From positions 1,248,199,523 to 1,248,263,522 of the forward strand of contig CM066033.1 in assembly GCA_033557465.1 (NCBI GenBank): a stretch of 64,000 nucleotides of DNA, in the 5' to 3' direction. Shown here one piece after another: positions 34,331 to 46,030 of this stretch. A model generated the notes under the pieces. The model ran no database searches. It was not told where the DNA came from and saw only the letters and a list, made by a program, of their open reading frames with translations. Numbering within the stretch: position 1 is the first letter of the stretch; every line of letters begins with the position of its first letter. The translations under genes were made by a program, and so were the position numbers. This stretch comes from Ichthyophis bannanicus. Its lineage: Eukaryota; Chordata; Amphibia; Gymnophiona; Ichthyophiidae.

Positions 34331-35639
34331 TGGTTTTAGTTAGAAGAGCTAGGAAATTTCCTTGGGAGGATTTCAGTGTTCTTGCAGGAACATAAGGTAT
34401 CAGAAAGTCAATGAAGTACCAAGGGAATAAAATGACAGATAATGAATTCCATTATTGAGAATAGTCACAAAACTTACAAATTATGAAAATTTCACTTTTA
34501 TACTATCAAGAAATGCAACAATCTCTAACTTGTTTCAGGCCTTGGAAAACAGAATCTTGTATTTTCCAACCAATTTGAATGTCTTTACACGTGAGGTTAT
34601 GCAGACTGTAGAACTGAAGTCTACACAAGCCAGACTATACTAATATGGAAACTTTAGAAAAGAAAAATATGATCACATGCTCATCTTTTTTTGTATTAAT
34701 TCAAGGTATTTAAAAAATGGCGTTGATAATAAGGAAGCACAGAAGCATAAATATATCACTTTATTTGCCAAAAAAACAACTACTGAGCTACTAAAAAGGT
34801 GTTCACTTGGACTTTCTATCAAATAGTGTAACATTAGCCTACAGAGGTCATTATTAGGCAGATTACTTTTTGACAGAGACCTGAGCTGTCAGATTGCATT
34901 TCAAGGCAGTCAGTTACTTCATTGGTTTTGCTCCCAAATTATACTTGACTTTTATTGTTAAAGCCAAGGTGCCTTCATGCAAAACTAATTCTTTCTTTGC
35001 CATTGTGCATTTTCAACTGACTGATCAATGGATAAAGAATTTACAGCAAAACCCTAGGGCTATGGTGTGTAGATCTTAGTCACAAGCTTTTCTTAGCATA
35101 AGCATTAAGTCTGCAAGAAAAAAGTCCCTATAAACATATTCATAGTTAATTGTATTACATATTGTAAAGCGTGTATGCTATAGATGTTTGTGCTGTCATT
35201 TCTCATAAGTGATTGCCCATGATGATAATTTATGGTTAAAATACTTTTTTCTATTTACCACGATATGCTTGGAATTTTGATCGAAATAGGTAAATCTGTC
35301 ACTCAGATTATGAACCAACATTTCGTATAAATTTAAAAGAGAACTTAAGAAGGGAAAGCAATAGTGCATGGAGAGTATTAGGGATGTGCAGGGCAAAAAT
35401 GTTCTGTTGGGTCAAGTAATGTTTAGATTCATTTATGGACTCTCAATTATTTGGATCATTTGGATTAATTAAAAAATGGGGTAAGCAATATTGAACTCTG
35501 ATGGGATTGTCCATTACTTACAATTTGCTAGCAGACGTCTGCCACAGAGCCAACAGCATTCTAAGAATGACATGAAGACCCCCATCAAAAGAAAAAAGAG
35601 GGGCAAAGGACTCTAACAATGTCATAAATATACCAAGCT
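34331..35639. other. No recognised gene
   Basis: AT-rich, unique-looking DNA. No element boundary, RNA gene or domain-bearing frame is recognised. Confidence 0.5.
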
Positions 35640-36155
35640 TCCATTAGAGGGGTAAAGTAGCACAAAGAGTGGAATGAAAACCCGAAGGAATGGCAAGAGG
35701 GGTGATACCACGTAAAAATTGGTCCGCTTCTGAACGTAAAGCCCCTCGGCAAAACAATACAAATACGTTCAAATTAACATAGTGGGAAATGTTCCCATAC
35801 CATAATATTCTTATTTCTTCTTTTTATTCCTTCTTTTTATTCAATTTGTTCAACAGTAAAAACTTTATTCTCAAACTCTACCGGGAGGTCTCAGACTCTT
35901 ATTCGCACCAGTTCCTTAGGCTAAACAGCCCACTCGGAAATGTATGTGCTAGATCGCATCAACGACCTCCACAGTAGCTAGCTTCTGCTCATGCTCATAC
36001 GGTTAGCGAAAATGATTGTAATCTTCAGGAATTTCCTTATAGATATAGCTCAAAAGTGCAATTCATAATAAGCAACTATCTCAGATGATTCACCACTTAA
36101 ACTTGCCAAAAATGCTAAACCTTATGGCAGGTAGCCGCTAACAATGTCTCCAAAT

Positions 36156-36216
36156 GATCCCGACGCTTCCCCCCAGCGCCTGTAGCGTTTCTCCTATTCG
36201 GGTTTTTCAGGGGATC
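36156..36216 (-). ncRNA. Degenerate type I hammerhead ribozyme motif
   Basis: Reading the minus strand: stem I GATCCC (36216-36211) pairs with GGGATC (36161-36156), six perfect pairs. The core starts CTGA (36210-36207) but continues AAA where the consensus is UGA. A short stem II (CC...GG) follows, then an intact GAAA. Stem III CGCT pairs with AGCG, followed by the cleavage triplet GTC directly before the second stem I strand. All helices fall in the order of a type I hammerhead. Hammerheads of this kind are known in Penelope-like terminal repeats. The altered core suggests loss of self-cleavage. Confidence 0.75.
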
Positions 36217-36588
36217 TATTATGGATCCTGTGAACAAACAGAATAGAACAAAGAATCATTCCCAACTCAACTCTCTCACCTTAAATCTCAAAAATGCTAG
36301 AGAGGACCAAAACGTTTTTGGAGCTAAAAATATAGAAATACTCACAAAAATGCTGCCCACGTCCAAAACAAAGTATCTCCCTTTATCCAAATTGCATTAC
36401 CATTCTCAAGGATGAAAAGACGCCGCACATGCGGCCTATAGCCAGGAAAGGTGTATTTAAAGGTAGAGCACCAACGTGACGTAACCAACTCCTCCCTCTC
36501 GGATTCGACCCCAAATTCAAAAGTCCAATGCAAAGGATTAAACTACATAAACCGAAATCAAAGGTCCCAGCATCTCCCTCACAGATCT

Positions 36589-36981
36589 TTACAGACACGC
36601 TGACCATTCAGTCATAACATTCAACCCATTCGGTATAACAGTATCCAAATTGTGAACCCACCGCTGTTCCTGCTGAGTCAAAACCTGATCTTGAGTCCTA
36701 CCTCCGCTCCCATGTGCCACTTGATCAATACAGAAACATAGCATCTGTTCAAAACTGTGCCCCTCTTTAAGGCAATGCTGGACTAGGGGAGCCTCCTCTA
36801 CTTTGCACCGCAATCTACTCCGATGTTCCCTCATGCGCACCCGAAAGGTGCGTATCGTCTTACCTATATAAAAAAGATTACACGGGCATTTCACCACATA
36901 AACTACCCCTGTCGAGTCACACGTGGTTGAGGATAAAATAGTATAGTCTTTATGATGATAATGAAACAATGTTGTTTCCAA
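36589..36981 (-). pseudogene. GIY-YIG endonuclease end of a Penelope-like ORF
   Basis: This 130-codon frame has the GIY-YIG fold signature of Penelope-like retroelements: GVVYVVKCPCNLFYIGKTIR (residues about 26-45, the GIY...YIG pair in diverged form), FRVRMREHRSRL with the catalytic-type arginine, VQHCLKEGHSFEQM, and EQRWVHNLDTVIPNGLN near the C-terminus. The CCHH-type cysteine pair (KCPC) upstream of YIG is kept. The frame stops at 36589 at the expected C-terminus. The upstream RT and linker are missing, so it cannot act alone. Confidence 0.9.
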
Positions 36982-37028
36982 AGTAATGGCACAAATGTAA
37001 TGGCCTGTGACATTTGCGCCATTACTTT
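36980..37028. repeat. Short fold-back
   Basis: Arms 36980-36998 and 37010-37028 (AAAGTAATGGCACAAATGT and the inverse with one mismatch) flank an 11-base loop. It lies between the Penelope remnant and the Harbinger-like element B; it may be a tiny MITE. Confidence 0.85.
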
Positions 37029-37090
37029 GATACTCAAAGGGGTATGTTTGCTAAACTGTGTTAACGTAGCAGCGGCTATGTTCCCGGCCG

Positions 37091-37590
37091 CGTTGTTGTT
37101 GTTAAGTGCCGTCGAGTCGGAGTCGACTCATGGCGACCCTCTGGATAGCTATCCTAAATTGTGTTCAGTCTTCAGTCAGGCGGCTCATTGTTGACAGGCT
37201 GGTACCCGTAGCTGCTGTTATTGTATCGATCCATCTCTTTGCTGGCCTTCCTCTTTTGCGTTGACCTTCTATCTTGCCAAGCATAATGTCTTTCTCTAAT
37301 GATCTCTCTCTTCGCATGATGTGTCCAAAGTATGAAAGTCGAAGTCTTGTCATCTGAGCTTCTAAAGAAAGCTTAGGTTTGATCTCCTCTAGTACCGACT
37401 GGTTTGTTCTTCGGGCAGTCCATGGTATACACAGTATTTGCCGCCAGCACCATAATTCAAAGGCATCAATTTTCTTCCTGTCTATCTTTTTCACTGTCCA
37501 GCTTTCACATCCATATGATGTTATTAAAAATACCATGGCTTGAACAAGTTGAATCTTTGTATGGAGAGAGACATCTCTGCTCTTGAGAAT
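37091..37590 (-). pseudogene. RTE (BovB-like) LINE C-terminal fragment inside element B
   Basis: The minus-strand frame (37536-37165) carries the RTE/BovB ORF2 C-terminus: SYGCESWTVKKIDRKKIDAF, ELWCWRQILCIPWTARRTNQ, SVLEEIKPKLSLEAQM, SYFGHIMRRERSLEKDIMLG and RKRGRPAKRWIDTI. Downstream is the 3' end gagtcgactccgactcgacgg followed by an AACAACAAC tail (reverse complement at 37091-37105). It is strongly 5'-truncated: RT and EN are absent. The element-B sequence resumes at about 37590 (agggtggagag), matching element C at 46185. Confidence 0.92.
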
Positions 37591-38605
37591 CTTAAGTGCA
37601 GAAAAGGGTGGAGAGAGGGCGGAGAGAAGGGGTCAATGGGCAGGGAGAGGCCCCTTTCACACTAATGTGAAGGAATTAAGGGCTGAATCCTAACGCAACT
37701 GAAAACCAGGCGTTAGCACACAATTGCAGGAGAGAGAAACCATTTCGGTCAGCAATGTACAGCAAAGCCAGGGAAAGCTACAAAAAGTGATAAGTGTGAT
37801 ACATGTGCACAGAACAAAAGGGCAAATAAACACTGAAAATGACCTGAACAAAATGTAAAACAAACATAACCAAGCTGGCCAATAGTGATATGAATGGGAA
37901 ACATCAAAAAACACTACCGAGAAAGCTCCAAAAAAAGGATATTAATTTTGGAAGGGTCTATGCTCTGTCCCTGTACAAGGTGAATGATCCCACAGTGAAA
38001 TAGCGCTGATCATGGTTTCTCCTTGTTATTGGACAGGTTTTCTATGGCATGCACATGTTCCACAACAGCAGGGTGGGCGTATCGAAATGGGCAACTGGAC
38101 AGATGCTGGAAAAGGGGATACAGAGGGCTGCAGGCGGCACATGCTGTGGTGCAGCTGGGCCACAGTGTGGCCCAGGGTGATGCCTAGGTGGCCCATAGGA
38201 ATTCTGAAACAGTAGAGCAGCCAGACAGCAACTGATGAGGGCCCAACATGGACATGAGTGTGTTTCCCACAGTGTCACAGGGGATAGTACCCAGCAGGTA
38301 CCCCCAAGGGCACAGAATATTGGCAGGCGGTGCTGGAGGGAAGCGTGGACATCTATGCGGGAACCCCTACCCCAGAACCCGCACCACAGGCAGCCACCTA
38401 CCAGCACACTGGATGGCCTGCGACTGCGCACCACCAGAAAAAGGGCATGTCAGCATGGTGGCAGAGGGGTACTGGCGGTGGAGAGGGCAGTGGCAGCTGC
38501 CCACAGCAGACCATGGCCTAGCCCTGTGTAGGTGGGTGCCATGCATTGCAACAGGCAGGCCCTGTCTGACGAACAGTCATGGTATCCCCAGGGACTGCGC
38601 TATCT

Positions 38606-38692
38606 CTGCAGCAACACTGTGGTGCAGTACACACAGCCAGTGTGTTCAGGCGTGGAAGGTCACAGGTTCAAGTCCCAGCTGTGGTTCCTGCC
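38606..38692 (+). repeat. tRNA-like module 1 in element B
   Basis: A-box-like TGGTGCAGTAC and a perfect B box GGTTCAAGTCC (38665-38675), followed by CAGCTGTGGTTCCTGCC. The same module is in element C (46966-47040) and twice in element D (58050-58125, 58505-58575). No full cloverleaf is evident, so it is not called a tRNA gene. Confidence 0.75.
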
Positions 38693-38833
38693 AACCCAGT
38701 CCCCATATTTCACCCACTACTAAAATGTGGTAATAAAGACAGAACCTTTATTGCAGATAACATAAACCTGCCTTAAACGCCTATATTTTACCCTACAGAG
38801 CACAGACACCATAAACATGCGCAATACCTAGAG

Positions 38834-39026
38834 CAGAGTTTCCCAAATGCAGTCCTGGAGGGACAAACTCCATTCAGGCGACATGCTGTCTCTAATACTG
38901 ATGCCTGTGCTGCATTTCTATGTGCTGCCCCCATTGTATGCAGATGTATCTCATGCATATTCATTAGGGACAGCATGAAAACCCGAACAGTGTTTGGCCC
39001 ACCAGGAATGGAGTTGTAAACCTCTG
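38834..39026. mobile_element. hAT MITE inside element B
   Basis: It begins CAGAGTTTCCCAAATGCAG and ends with TAAACCTCTG; flanks are acctagag (38826-38833) and ccttagag (39027-39034). It matches the MITE at 20379 and the diverged copy at 58722, which occupies the same place in element D. Element C lacks it at the matching site near 47915. Confidence 0.85.
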
Positions 39027-40663
39027 CCTTAGAGCAGTGGCCAACAGGGGCAGACACACCTGCACCCACAGGCTCCAGTATCCAAAGCCTCCTGGAGAGG
39101 CAGGATGTTGGGCCCTGCGTGCATCTCCCAATACTAGCACTTACAAACCCTAGCAATGCCACCCTAAACCTGGGACAGATAGCAATTCCTAAGTTAAGCA
39201 CAATCTGCTCATTGAGCTGTATCATACCAACCTCTCTGATGTCTGTGGAGTGTGTTTCAGGTCTGGTGTCTGACAGTGTTCACCACCCTAGGGATTGACC
39301 CCAACAGTATTGTGCACCATAGCCATGCCTGCACTGTGCTCAGGACTGGTGCGGTGGCCAGGGCTGCCAAGAGCCTCTATAGTTGCACAATACTGGCATA
39401 GGTGTGGGAGTGTGTGTCTGTCTATCCAGTGTGTGGTGTCTGCCAACACCTTCCTCAGCCCACACTGCTTGCACTGTTTCCAGTGTTAGCCTGCCAATGT
39501 GCATAATGAGGAGCAAGGTACTGTGGGTATAGCCTGGACAGGGTGACCTGGCCTGGCTGCATCTGCACAGGGCATAGGGCAATGGCTCGGACATTGTAGT
39601 GCCCGGCCACAACCTGCACGGACAGGGTGGCCACAGCATGTCCTTCTGGGGGGTCACTCTCACCCTGACTGAGCAGTGATCACGGCATGGCCAGGTTCCC
39701 CCATAGTGCTGTATAGTGTTTCTTTTAAGTGATATTTATGGGTTCTTTTTTCTGGGGTCCAATCACTGACTTAGCTGCTTGGTGTGTGTGCTCACATCCC
39801 CTCCAGGAACATGCACTATGGACTAGCTAGCAGACTGTCTGTTGTTAGTATGTGTATGGCTGGAACACCTTGCAGGGTGCAGTGGCTGGAGGCTCCCTGG
39901 GCTTGCTGCTGGAGCATGTCAGATAGTGGTGGGGGGCAGCTGAGCATCTCCAGGCCTACTGTCTGTCTGCCATTGCCTTATGGATGCATACAGATCTGCA
40001 TTGCCTGCCCTGTAGGTTATCTGTTCCCTGGCATGACTGGGGTAGATGGTCCCCTCTACTGCCACCATTGCAGGGATATAGACTGTGGATCTGTTGGTGG
40101 AGGATCCTGTTCCCCACCCTGACCCACAGGGTCGGGTTGGGTGGTGCTCATATAATCTGCTTTAGGGTCTGCATACCACCTTTCACGTATTCTGTGACCA
40201 TGGCACCCACACAGGATATGCACTATTCTGGGTGCATTATAGTCCACAAGGGCTAGACATGACTGGGGAATACAGATGGACACAGGTATATCCTAGGTGT
40301 GTCTGCAAGGACTACCTATCACACACTGACACTGATAAGGACCTGCAGCACAACCTATTTCAGCCATGCCATGTGCTGCGAACCTGGTGCTGGGCCCCCC
40401 ACTTCGCCCTCAGGGTGAGCACAGGAACCGCATGCTGTCATGGTCTGTAGCTACTCTGTGCCAGTAACACACATGGTCAGCTCCCCCTACCAGACCAGGG
40501 TGCTATAGTGGCGCATATCCCATCTTGTGATCAGACATAGGCTGCTGATCTGCATTTGCAGTGCATCATGGGTATGGTGGGTCTACTCTATCCTGATAAC
40601 CACAGCAGACAGCGTGTGTGGTCACCTGCAGTCTTTCTGTAGCCAGCCAGCAGTGTGTTAGAC

Positions 40664-40742
40664 ACTATAGAGCTGTAGCCCACTGGTTACGTTGTTGACT
40701 GTGGAGGCAGCGGTCATGAGTTCAGTTCCTTATTGTTCCCTC
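40664..40742 (+). repeat. tRNA-like module 2 in element B
   Basis: A box TAGCCCACTGG (40676-40686) and B-box-like AGTTCAGTTCC (40719-40729) lie 32 bases apart, a tRNA-like spacing. Orthologous modules are at 49390-49443 (C) and 60542-60595 (D). Confidence 0.75.
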
Positions 40743-40849
40743 CTGTCCAGGGCAGATATTTTGCTTGCCTGTGACAGTTATATCTTTGCAGATCTGTGCT
40801 GCCAGCTATAGATCCCTCTCCACAGCTATCAACACTCCTTAAAATATGT

Positions 40850-41000
40850 TACAAGGCTCCTAATTAGGCACAGTACAAGGCGCCTTATAACGCGCCTTAT
40901 ACGGCGTGTTATAAGGCACATAAGGCACGTAGGCACATGCCTTCTACGGTGCCTTATAACGCACCTTTTAACGCGCCTTATCTGACACACAGCTTTACTG
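40850..41000. repeat. Right subterminal palindromic repeats of element B
   Basis: Copies of GGCGCCTTATAACGCGCC and its rearranged forms (gccttatacggcg, ggcacataaggcacg, ggtgccttataacgc) recur about every 18-22 bases. Similar arrays are at 50020-50320 and 60690-60870. Subterminal repeats often bind transposase in related superfamilies; that role is inference. Confidence 0.8.
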
Positions 41001-41239
41001 CTGCCCCGCCCACTCCTTTATATGGGCATCTCTACCTTTACCGTGGAATGACATTACCGCAGTTTAGTAAACATGCCCCAAAGTGTCCTGAGGTAATTAG
41101 ATGCACAAACTTTGTTAGCCTACTACGAAAGGGCACTTGGTAATTGGGGATTAGGAGATAAAGAAATCTATTCCACAGAGGGAAGATAATGCAGAAAGGG
41201 TAAAAAACATCATTAACCATGTAAACTTTAGAAAGTCAC

Positions 41240-41860
41240 AGCTCATTTCTGGGAGTGATGAATAAGGAATGGATCTATCCTTTGACCTTTTGACTTGGAT
41301 GAGCCACTGTCAGAAAAAGGATATTGCGCTTCTGTTCCTATTCTAATAGAATGATACTGATTGCAGAGGATGTAAACTGTTGTTGAAAACATTCTAAGTT
41401 TTCCTCCAGGATATTCACTATCAGGATAACACCCCAAGTGACCCTTTTTGCAGTAAATTCCTTCATGGCATCCTTGAAGGGCTTCAAGACTTTACTGATC
41501 TTAGTCATATTTGTCCAATCCTGAATCCCTGGGGCTTTCAATACACACCTTGGTGTCCAGTGGCTTTTGATGGAAGGCTGAATGTCTCCAGTATCAGATA
41601 GGTGAACATTCTAGACAGCTCTCCCTGCTGTTTCCTGTTTCTCACACAGCTCATGCCCAGCTTTCCCACTTCTTTGCCAATACCTTGTTTTTTTCAGCAA
41701 TTCCCAATGAGTACCTTCACGACATGATTGCTGTTTCCCTTCCTCACCAGAACCAGGGAGCCCCTTACTACCAGATATAGTAAGTGTGCAAAACAATGGA
41801 TAACATAAAACCCTCCCTCTTTCACTAACTTGCATTTTAAATAGTAGCTAGGAACCATGG
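41240..41860 (-). pseudogene. Possible hAT transposase (ZBED-like) fragment
   Basis: A minus-strand frame (41541-41338) reads QDWTNMTKISKVLKPFKDAM followed by KEFTAKRVTWGVILIVNILE. The LKPFKDATxxLS-type helix is a recurrent feature of hAT transposases and ZBED proteins, and an alternative is a chance match. Upstream frames (41835-41611) contain no BED finger. No terminal repeats were found. Low confidence. Confidence 0.35.
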
Positions 41861-42169
41861 TTCTCTCTGTATTCTAGCTGTCAGCTTCATCATTGCTTTT
41901 ATTTCTGCTAAGATACTGGATGAGTTATGGCTATCATCCTGCACTTGAATGTGCAGCACAACTCACCTGTACCCTGCTGCTACTGCAGCCCACTATACCT
42001 ACAGCCAGCCCCTGCTTCATCCAGCTTCCACCATTGTGCCTTTGGGGAGAGATAGGAATGTATAGCATTCTGACTATTCTAGATATTGCTAATGAAATAT
42101 AGGCTACTGCCATTTGCCTTGGCCAGTTGAGCCTGCAACTTGGCATGACACTGTTTATACAGGTTGGGG

Positions 42170-42665
42170 TCAGTGCCTTCCCATCCACTAGGTAATTGAG
42201 ACAATCACCTATGGTGATAGGCCTCGGTGGGTGGCATCGCTCTCCCTCCCTCTCCGTGAAGTGGCAGTTTATCGCAGCACAGCCCACCATGCTGTCCCCC
42301 CCTCCTGGCATCCATTTTCTCATCTTGGGGAGAGGGTGGCACAACAATGCCTCCACTTCATTTGGTTTTAAAGTGCCTGTGCTAGCGCGCTCATGGCCTG
42401 CCACTCCTGCCCCCTTTGATGTAACTTCCTGCCGCTCTTGCCCCTTCCAACAGGAAGTTGCATTGGAAGGGGCAGGAGTGGTAGGCCGTGAGTGTGCTAG
42501 CACAGGCACTTTAAAACCCAATGCAGCGGAGGCATCGCCATGTCACCCCCCCTCCCCAAGGTGAAAAGATAGATGCTGGGAGGGGGAGCTGCATGGCAAG
42601 CTAGGTGGCACCATAATCTTTGGGGGATGGCATGGAGGGTCTGCCTAGGGTGTCAGAAGCACTCA
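42170..42665. mobile_element. Long inverted-repeat element (MITE-like)
   Basis: Arms of about 128 bases (42301-42431 and 42451-42579) are inverse copies with perhaps 85-90% identity, containing ttaaagtgcctgtgctagc. They flank a short spacer. Sequence outside the arms (aggtaattgagacaatcacc on the left, gcctagggtgtcagaagcac on the right) resembles hAT-type ends but no TSD was established. The 195-codon minus-strand frame here is a by-product of the palindrome. Confidence 0.75.
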
Positions 42666-42889
42666 GGGTGACCCTGATTAGGGTTATCTGTCTGCTGAAA
42701 GCACTTAATAATTGGAAGGCCAAGAGATTCTCAACTATTTGCAGGAGCTGATCATCCAGGGCATCATTTCCCGATGCACCTTGTGACTCATAGTTGAAGT
42801 TGCCTGTCCCTTGCACTGGCTCCTACTCTCCCCCCAGCCTGCATTATCTCTGTTTTCTTTTGCCCCTATGTGGAGATGGAAGGAGACAA
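42666..42889. other. No recognised feature
   Basis: Short stretch between repeats with no recognised gene or element. Confidence 0.4.
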
Positions 42890-43260
42890 CTTGTCTTTCA
42901 AAATTGCACTGGAAACTGCAGCTGTTTCTGGTATCCTCTTAAAGACATCTCTCTTCAGCTTGGCTGGTGGACTACAGCAAACTGAAGATCATCCTATCTG
43001 TTAGAGTATCTAGCATACCTTAATGTAACTCACCTTGAGCTACTACTGAAGAAAGTGTGATCTAAATCCACATGCCACCCTTCCCTTCCCTGTTCATCTC
43101 CACCAATGCTCCTGCTGGCCCTTGATCTTCCAGAAGCATCAACTGACTTCCATCCTTTTTTTCTACTACTACTTGTATGCCTAAATCTCTGAAGCATTGT
43201 AATTCAGTCAGACTAGATTGTAAGCTTTACAGCACTGCATATGCCTGGTAGCAGGCCCAT
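42890..43260 (+). repeat. LINE 3'-end fragments
   Basis: 42920-43080 reads like the 3' end of an L2-type LINE (tctcttcagcttggctgg, ccttgagctactactgaa). 43218-43255 contains attgtaagctttacagcact then gcatatgcctggtagc, matching the L2 end at 47790-47850 (gattgtaagctcttttgagc, gcgcctggtagcgctt). Both are truncated. Confidence 0.55.
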
Positions 43261-43799
43261 ACCAAGCTAGATATGTGCCCTGTGAGACTAACAAATCCGG
43301 CGCCCCCCTCTACCCAGCCATGTTTGGTAACTCACTCTTTTTGAGCTTCCTGGAAGCCCAATGATGATATCAGTGTCCCCTTCTGTATTCGCAGAGCCCT
43401 TGACATGGCCTTGAGTGGCAGTGTTATATGAAAGGCAGAAGCAGGCAGATAATGTGCCCTGCCTGCTCTTTTTTGGGATTCTTTTCTCTCTGACTTGAAC
43501 GGAGAACCAGCCTGTCTCTGCCTCTTTGCCCTGCCTTGATTAGGTTAGTTGTCCTCACCCTCATTATGCTCAGTATGTGGCTTTAGTTCATACACAGACA
43601 GCCTGAGAAACTTTTATGACAAGACTGACTTAACAGCCAAACTTGAAAAACTAAAGACAGAGTAGCAGCTTGGGTCCAAAATGTCTGTGCCGGATCCAGG
43701 GCCTTGCATGATGGCGGTTTGAAACAGACAGAGACCATCTTGATTTATTCAATTATCAACTGAATTTTAGATACAATATTTAATTGTATTTTTACAGAT
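43261..43799. other. No recognised gene
   Basis: GC-moderate sequence with gcgcccccctctaccc at 43300. Nothing identifiable. Confidence 0.4.
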
Positions 43800-46030
43800 T
43801 ATAAGAACTTTTGCTACACAGCCACTTCATAAAGGGTGATTTAGCCCACCATTACTCCAGCTGCTCCTTACTCCCTTATATCTTTCTCCTGCCTATCCTT
43901 CATTTTTCTTCTGACTTCTGCTCTCCTCTCCATCTCTTTCTTATGGCTCCACATCACTTTTTCTTCCTTTCGTTGACACTCCCTAATCTTCTCCCCTCAT
44001 ACCAACAACCTCAAGACCGCCCTCCTTATCACCCCCTCTTTACCATCCTCACTTCTCCCACCTTCTTGTCATCTACTCTATCATCATCTCTTGAGCTTCA
44101 TATTTTTCTTCCTCTCGTTCATCCCTCTCCTCTTTCTCAGAAAGAATCTTACACTCATTACTACTGTATGGTCTCCTCTCTGCTCCATATTCTTTTGCTC
44201 CTTCTCCTCCTATCTTCTGGAGATATCAACTCCAACCCTAGCCCCTCCTAGATTTTTCTCACACTCCCAGGCCAGATCCTCATGCAACTGTTCAAATCCT
44301 ATTCATATCCCTCTTCTTTCCCTGTCCTCTCTCCCTTTCTCATGTGTCTTGTGGAATACACACTCCATAGCAAATAAATTTGCCTGTATTAATGATCTCT
44401 TTAGCCTTAATGCTCTCCATCTTCTTGCTCTAACTTAGACTCGGCTCCTCCCTGATTACTCAACTTCAGTTACTGCCCTCTGTCATAGCGGCTACCAATT
44501 CTCCCACATGCCTCATTCCATAGGTCATGCTGATGGTGTTGGGTTTCTACTCTTTTATTCCTGCCAATTTCAACCCCTCTTTCTACCTCAGTCTCACTCC
44601 TTCCCCCTGACAAGTTCACCTCTATCTTTCTCACTGACTTTGTCTCATGACTTTCCTTCTTTCTGGATTCATCTTCCCTCTCTCTTATTCTCGGTGATTT
44701 TAACATTCATGTTGATAATCACTCTGACCCTTATGCTTTAGAGCTCCTTTCCCTTACCTCCTCATTCAACCTCTAACTTTGCTCTACTGCCCCCACTCAC
44801 CAGCTCGGTCACTGCCTTGACCTTGTCTTCTTCTCTAATTGCTTATCCTCAAATCTCTGTACCTCAGTTCTTCCCTTATCTGACCATCACCTGCTAAGCT
44901 TCACTCTTCATCACCCCACCTCAATCTTGCCCAATTTCTACCAATCTCTTTAGAAATCTTCATACTATCAACCCATCAGCTCTTATCTACTACTGTCTCA
45001 TCACCTTTTTCCTCCACTATGTCATCTGAGTCTGTTGGTGAGGCAGTAGCTTCCTATAGCACCATACTTTCCTCTGCTCTGGATGTTCTTGCTTCATCCT
45101 TACCACATCCTGTGAGACATGCTCTACCTCAGCCCTGGCTGTCTTCTACATTCCTGCACCTGCTACATTCCTGCACCTGCTCAACTGAGTGCATCTGGCT
45201 GAAATCCCACACCCTTGCTGACTTTCTACACTTCAGATTTATGCTTGCCTCTTCCAATCAGCCATAGCACTCACCAAGCAAAACTACTATATCCACCTGA
45301 CTAATTCTCTTGCCTCTGACCCTTACCATCTCTTTATAACTCTCAACTCTCCTCAAGGTGCCTGTACCTCCAATCCCCCCTTCTCTTTCTGCCCAAACCT
45401 TGGCCAACTATTTGCGTGACAAAGTCCACAAGATCACACTCCAGTTCCCCATGAGATCAGCTCTTTCCCCTCTTCCCCCTTTTCACTTCCAACTCTTCCC
45501 CTCAACCTCTGCCACCCCTTCTTCCTTTTCTAAGATCTCTGAAGAGGAAGCCACACTTTTATTTTCCTCCTACAAACTCACTACCTGCTCCTCTGTTCCT
45601 ATTCCCAGCCAGCTTTTAAACATCTCCTCTATGGTCATCCCTTCCATCTCTCATATTCTGAACCTATCGCTCTCCACTGCAACTGCCCCTGCAGCCTTCA
45701 AGCATGTGGCGGCCACACCTCTCCGCAAGAAACCATCACTAGAACCTACCTATCCTTCTAATTATCAACCCATCTCTCTCCTCCCTTTCATTTCTAAACT
45801 GCTTGAACATGCCATTCACCGCCATTGCCTTGACTTTCTCTCCTCTCAAGCACTACTCGATCCACTGCAATCTGGCTTTTGTCCTTTACATTTTACTGAA
45901 ACAGCTTTTGCCAAATTCTCCAGTGACTTGTTCCTGGCAAAATCCAAGGGTCTTTACTCAATTCTTGACCTTTCTGCTGTTTTTGATACTGTTGACCACT
46001 ACCTTCTCCTTGACACCTTATTCTCACTTA
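43800..46030 (+). pseudogene. L2-like LINE ORF2, first part (EN to mid RT)
   Basis: Broken plus-strand frames carry EN-start sequence (LLLSSGDINSNPSPS near 44225, VLWNTHSIANKFACINDLFS near 44350), degenerate EN (44460-44900), a linker, and an open 232-codon frame (45358 onward) with RT blocks: [60 protein letters not shown] and [20 protein letters not shown]. It ends exactly where element C is inserted (TTA at 46028-46030). Stops in the EN region show it is dead. A 16-base tandem duplication (ctacattcctgcacct) is at 45149-45180. Confidence 0.9.

Larger units (their letters stand above)
35640..36990 (-). mobile_element. Penelope-like element, 5'-truncated, minus strand
   Basis: It contains the C-terminal GIY-YIG endonuclease coding end, a downstream non-coding segment and a hammerhead-type motif. 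The RT domain is absent, so the copy is truncated on its 5' side near 36990. The outer limit at 35640 is approximate. Confidence 0.75.
37039..41079. mobile_element. Large non-coding Harbinger-like element B, TSD AAA
   Basis: It starts GGGGTATGTTTGCTAAAC (37039) and ends AGTTTAGTAAACATGCCCC (41079), with AAA at 37036-37038 and 41080-41082. The total is 4041 bp including a BovB-like RTE insertion (37091-37590) and an hAT MITE (38834-39026). It aligns along its length with elements C and D: shared blocks include the ggtggagagagggc-type GC-rich left subterminal part, gtcagcaatgtacag, aacaggggcagacacacc, tgtgcataatgaggag and the GGCGCCTTATAA-type right subterminal repeats. No transposase is present; frames up to 161 codons carry no domain. 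Confidence 0.85.

Noticed and set aside
38042..38733. Frames of 130-161 codons inside element B as a transposase
   Set aside because: They have Trp/Cys/His-rich composition typical of translated GC-rich non-coding DNA, show no DDE-type motifs, and are not kept in elements C and D.
41934..42521. 195-codon minus-strand frame as a gene
   Set aside because: It runs through the long inverted repeat at 42301-42579; both strands are open there because of the palindrome. No domain is seen.
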